DNA of 36,596 nt from DATDMG01 sp036518955. Its GTDB lineage: Bacteria > Actinomycetota > Actinomycetes > Actinomycetales > Kineosporiaceae. The position numbers were made by a program, and so were the translations under genes. Numbering within the stretch: position 1 is the stretch's first letter; every line of letters starts with the position of its first letter. Positions 33,530 through 36,596 of the stretch are shown in pieces. Below the pieces are notes generated by a model. That model did no database searches. It was given only the letters and a program-made list of their open reading frames with translations, and was not told the origin of the DNA. The stretch covers positions 1 to 36,596 of the forward strand of contig DATDMG010000014.1 of assembly GCA_036518955.1 (NCBI GenBank). Reading direction: 5' to 3'.

Positions 33530-34615
33530 ATGGCACGCCGCAAGCGCCGCTCACGCGGGCATATCGAGGAGCTCCCCTCCGGACACTTCCGGGCGATCGT
33601 CTACGCCGGCGTCGACCCGCTGACGGGCCGCGACCACCGCATCAAGGAGATCGCCCCGACCTACGCCGAGGCCGAGGTCGCGGTGACGAGGCTGCTCCGG
33701 CAGGTCGATGAGCGCCAGCACCCGAAGTCCGCCATCACGGTGGCCGAGGCCGTCGAGCAGTGGATGGAGGTCGCCGACCTCGAGGTCACGACTCGGGAGC
33801 GGTACGAGGACCTGATCCGGATCTACATCAACCCCCGGCTCGGGCACCTGCAGGCCGGCCGGCTGGACGCCGAGCTCCTGGAGCGCTTCTACGCCCGCCT
33901 GCACCGCTGCCGCGACCTGTGCTCCGGGCGGCCACCCAAGGGGCACGTCTGCCGGCCATTGAGCACCAGCACCACCCGGAAGATCCACTACATCCTGCGC
34001 GGTGCCTTCACTCGCGCCGTCCGCTGGCGCTATCTGTCGGTCAACCCCGCCGAGCTGGTCGAGGCGCCCGCGCCCGAGAAGACGCGCCCAGACCCGCCGT
34101 CCGCCGCCGAAGCAGCCGCACTGCTCAACGACGCCTGGACGGACCCCGACTGGGGCCTACTGCTGTGGCTCACGATGATCACAGGATTCCGGCGCGGCGA
34201 GCTGTGCTCCCTGCGCTGGCATCACCTCGACACCGCTCGGGCGAAACTGTCGGTGGAACGCAGCACCGCCCAGCCGACTCGCGCCGCGGTCTTCGAGAAG
34301 AACACCAAGACCGACACCGAGCGGCGCATCTCCCTCGATCCGCAGACGATGGAACTGCTGAGCTCCCACCGCACCACGGTGGCGAAGCGGTGCGCCGACC
34401 TGGGCATCGAACTGGACGAGGACGCCTTCATCTTCTCCCTGGCACCCGACAACTCCAGGCCGCTGCTCCCGAGGTACGTCACCCAGCGGTACCGGCGCAT
34501 GGCCCAGCGGCTGCGCCTGCGCAGCACCCGCATCCACTCCCTGCGGCACTACTCGGCCACCGAGCTGCTCGCCGCCGGTGTCGACCTGCGCGTAACCAGT
34601 CAGGCCCTCGCGTGA
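33530..34615 (+). pseudogene. Tyrosine-recombinase integrase, truncated by the IS66-family element
   Basis: Site-specific integrase of an element inserted at tRNA-Arg. 354 codons are original: a basic N-terminal arm-binding region (MARRKRRSRGHIEELPSGHF), a SAM-like core-binding domain (about 65-165) and the catalytic domain with R221 (TGFRRGELCSLRW), a beta-hairpin lysine region (EKNTKTDTERR) and HSLRH (336-340). After LLAAGVDLR the frame enters the IS end, adds VTSQALA and stops. The expected GH motif and the catalytic tyrosine about 20-30 residues further on are missing, so it cannot catalyse recombination. ATG 33530 is preferred to the in-frame start at 33458, which runs through non-conserved sequence close to the tRNA. 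Confidence 0.85.
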
Positions 34616-34669
34616 CCTGCGGCGTGTCGGTGCTGGCTTCGGCGTTTGGATCATGTTTGACTGCGGGGC

Positions 34670-34951
34670 GTGCCCGAGTCGCCCGATCCGCCCTCGTACG
34701 AGGACTTGGCGGCGCTGGTCGTGGCGCAGGCCGCGCAGCTGGCCGAGCAGGCGACGTTGATCGAGGCGATGCGGACCGAGCTGGCCGCGTTGGCGCGGGC
34801 GGCGGGTCGGGACTCCTCGAACTCTTCTCAGCCACCGAGCCAGGACGGGCCGGCAGCGAAGGCGAAGGTCAGGGCGAAGCAGACCGGTATTGAGCAACCG
34901 CCGGCGGGTGAGTCGGCGGGGCAGGCGGGCCGGCCGTCCTCGGGGGGATGA
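34670..34951 (+). pseudogene. IS66-family transposase, N-terminal frame
   Basis: 93 residues: a leucine-zipper-like helix SYEDLAALVVAQAAQLAEQATLIEAMRTELAALARAAG, then the family motif DSSNSSQPPSQDGP, ending SSGG and a TGA directly after a run of six G. The sequence that should follow (KRKQGGQAGH) is in the frame reached by skipping one base. So this frame and the next are one gene split at 34942-34947. GTG 34670 has a weak GCGGGGC before it. Confidence 0.75.
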
Positions 34952-36281
34952 CGGGCGCGGCGGGGTCAAGCGTAAGCAGGGCGGGCAGGCTGGGCATCGG
35001 GGCAGTGGCCTGGCGCGGGTGGCGAAGGCGGATCGGACCGAGCCGGTCGAGCCGGCCGCGTGCGCCGGCTGCGGGGGCAGCCTGGCCGGTGCCGACGGGA
35101 CGGTGGCTTCCCGGGTTCAGGTGTTCGACCTGCCCGCATTGGCGCTCACGGTGACCGAGTACCTGATCATGCGGCGGGTCTGTGCGTGCGGGTGTGCCAC
35201 GACCGCGGACCTGCCGGCCGGGGTGCGCGGCGGCCCGGTCTGCTATGGCCCGCAGGTGGCCGCGGCGGCGACCTGGCTGGCCTCCCAGGATGTGATCGGG
35301 GTCCAGCGGGCGGCGGACATGATGTCGGCGCTGCTGGGCGCCGAGGTGTCGACCGGGTACGTCTCGTCGTGTCTGGCCCGTCTGGACGCCGCGTTGACCG
35401 CGACGGGCTTCGAGGACGCGCTGAAAGCCGCGCTGTGTGAACAGGACGTGCTGGGCACCGACGAGACGCCGGCCCCGATCACCCCGTCCGGTGCCGCCGC
35501 CGAGGCCGCCAAGACCGGGCAGGACATCAGCAACCCGCACGTCTTCACGGTGCGGACCCTGTGCAGCTACACCGGCGGCGGATCCGATCTGGTCTGGTTC
35601 GGCGCGGCCGGTACCCGGACCAAGAAGGAGATCTCCGCGTTCGGGATCCTGGACAACTACACCGGGACGCTGGTCCGCGACGACTTCGGCGGCTACGTCT
35701 CCTACGACGACGACCTGGCAGGCGTGCAGCAGTGCCTGAGCCACATGCTCCGCCACTTGCAGGACGTGATCGATATCGACCCGCTCACCCAGGCGTGGGC
35801 CACCCAGGCCGCCGACGCCCTGCGGCTGGCGATCCACGCCTTCAACCAAGCCCGCCGCAACGGCGCCCCCCTCGACACCGACCGGATCGCCGCCGCCCGC
35901 AAGAAGTTCGACCAGGCCGTGGCCTGCGGGATCTCCATCAATCTGTCCCGGCCCTGGGCTAAGGGCAACCACCCCGGCCTGGTCCTCGCGAAACGCTTGA
36001 AGCGCAAGGCCGACCAGGTGTGGCTGTTCACCACCCGCACCGACGTGCCCCCCACGAACAACGGCTCAGAAGCCGCGATCCGCGGCTTCAAGCTCGCCGA
36101 GAAGGTCTCCGGCTGCTGGCGCACCCTGGCCACCCTGCAACGCCACTGCCGCATCCGCTCCTACCTCGTCACCGCCCGCAACCACGGCCGCCAACCCCTG
36201 GACGCCATCCGCGACGCCCTCGGCGTCACGGCCTGGATGCCACCCCGCAAGACGACGACGGCATTCGCTCGCGCTGCCTGA
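34890..36281 (+). CDS. IS66-family transposase, main (catalytic) frame
   Basis: DDE transposase body. True coding probably begins near 34945, after the G6 run; the frame itself opens at TTG 34890. In 463-residue numbering: KRKQGGQAGH (28-36), a zinc-finger region with C58xxC61 and C98, C100 and C102, then the catalytic residues D191 (LGTDETP), D264 or D265 (VRDDFGGY) and E394 (NNGSEAAIRGFK), with the IS66 C-terminal ending RSYLVTARNHGRQPLDAIRDAL. All three acidic residues are present, so catalysis would be intact if the N-terminal frame is joined by +1 frameshifting or by one-base slippage. Otherwise it is a dead copy. Confidence 0.85.
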   Translation: MSNRRRVSRRGRRAGRPRGDDGRGGVKRKQGGQAGHRGSGLARVAKADRTEPVEPAACAGCGGSLAGADGTVASRVQVFDLPALALTVTEYLIMRRVCACGCATTADLPAGVRGGPVCYGPQVAAAATWLASQDVIGVQRAADMMSALLGAEVSTGYVSSCLARLDAALTATGFEDALKAALCEQDVLGTDETPAPITPSGAAAEAAKTGQDISNPHVFTVRTLCSYTGGGSDLVWFGAAGTRTKKEISAFGILDNYTGTLVRDDFGGYVSYDDDLAGVQQCLSHMLRHLQDVIDIDPLTQAWATQAADALRLAIHAFNQARRNGAPLDTDRIAAARKKFDQAVACGISINLSRPWAKGNHPGLVLAKRLKRKADQVWLFTTRTDVPPTNNGSEAAIRGFKLAEKVSGCWRTLATLQRHCRIRSYLVTARNHGRQPLDAIRDALGVTAWMPPRKTTTAFARAA

Positions 36282-36318
36282 GAAGCGGGCGCTGGGCCAG
36301 CTACCCCTGACTGGTTAC

Positions 36319-36596
36319 AACGCAGATGCTGCACTGGCGGCGTTCGAAGCCTTCGACGAGAAATGGGGTGAACGGTATCCGGCGATCGGCAAGCTGTGGC
36401 GCTCCGCGTGGGACAACTTCGTGCCGTTCCTCGATCTCGATATCGAGGTCCGGCACTTGCTCAGCACCACGAACGCCATCGAGTCGCTGAACGCCCGGTT
36501 CCGGAAGGGCATCGACGCGAGAGGTCATTTCCCGAACGAGCAGGCCGCGATGAAGGTATTGTACCTTGCCGTGAGGTCTCTCGACCCGAAGGGCAC
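36319..36596 (+). pseudogene. IS256 (Mutator)-family transposase, C-terminal fragment, continues past window
   Basis: 92 codons open to the window edge: FEAFDEKWGERYPAIGKLWR, SAWDNFVPFLDLDIEVRHLL, then the signature STTNAIESLNARFRKGIDARGHFPNEQAAMKVLYLAVRSL. The E of TTNAIES is the third catalytic acid. The N-terminal three quarters is absent: the sequence begins exactly at the IS66 right end. Codons such as AAA, GAT, TAT, CTT, GTA and TTG are more frequent than in the core genes, which suggests acquired DNA. Confidence 0.88.

Larger units (their letters stand above)
34592..36318 (+). mobile_element. IS66-family insertion sequence, single-transposase type (ISBst12-like)
   Basis: A 1,727-bp element with perfect 13-bp terminal inverted repeats, GTAACCAGTCAGG at 34592 and CCTGACTGGTTAC ending at 36318. 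GTAA...TTAC ends are typical of IS66. It encodes only the transposase (no TnpA/TnpB), like the ISBst12 subgroup. Flanking 8-mers are ACCTGCGC on the left and AACGCAGA on the right, so there is no 8-bp target duplication. The left flank is integrase and the right flank is an IS256 transposase, so the element marks a rearranged junction. Confidence 0.88.

Overview
The window is high-GC DNA with GTG starts, GTGA/ATGA gene overlaps and strongly G/C-biased third codon positions. It is actinobacterial. From about 7.3 to 32.3 kb the gene order argS-lysA-hom-thrC-thrB-rho-rpmE-prfA-prmC-sua5-wecA-atpI/Z-atpBEFHAGDC-DUF2550-cobalamin adenosyltransferase-murA matches, from memory, the Mycobacterium tuberculosis block around Rv1292 to Rv1315. 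This is therefore conserved chromosomal core read mostly on the minus strand. The genus cannot be fixed from the sequence; a soil or plant-associated filamentous actinobacterium is plausible.

Left part (1-6.3 kb, minus strand): the N-terminal 509 codons of an ethylmalonyl-CoA mutase (MeaA/Ecm type), cut by the window edge; a stand-alone adenylation-carrier-thioesterase (A-T-TE) NRPS-like protein whose amino-group-binding Asp is replaced by His; and a CPA1-type Na+/H+ antiporter fused to a C-terminal UBP-type zinc finger. Two good palindromes lie upstream of the mutase and the NRPS-like gene.

Middle (6.4-32.3 kb): a STAS-domain protein and a small membrane protein, then MurA with the fosfomycin-insensitive Cys-to-Asp change, convergent with the membrane-protein gene across a perfect 14-bp inverted repeat that contains both stop codons. 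Next come the PduO-type adenosyltransferase (which makes AdoCbl, the cofactor of the mutase at the left edge), the complete F1Fo ATP synthase operon with two small accessory membrane proteins, cell-wall lipid-linked precursor synthesis (WecA/TagO), translation factors and modifiers (Sua5, PrmC, RF1, L31), an orphan HybE-like protein, Rho with a disordered insertion of about 220 residues, the threonine branch (hom, thrC, thrB), lysA and argS.

Right edge (32.5-36.6 kb, plus strand): a FadR-type GntR regulator and tRNA-Arg(CCG), after which the core ends. Ninety bases beyond the tRNA begins a tyrosine-recombinase integrase gene, cut before its catalytic Tyr by a 1,727-bp IS66-family element with GTAA...TTAC ends. 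The transposase of that element is split by a frameshift at a G6 run. Immediately beyond it lies the C-terminus of an IS256-family transposase. The IS66 copy has no target duplication and its two flanks come from different genes, so this boundary has been rearranged. No CRISPR array or recognisable defence system was seen.
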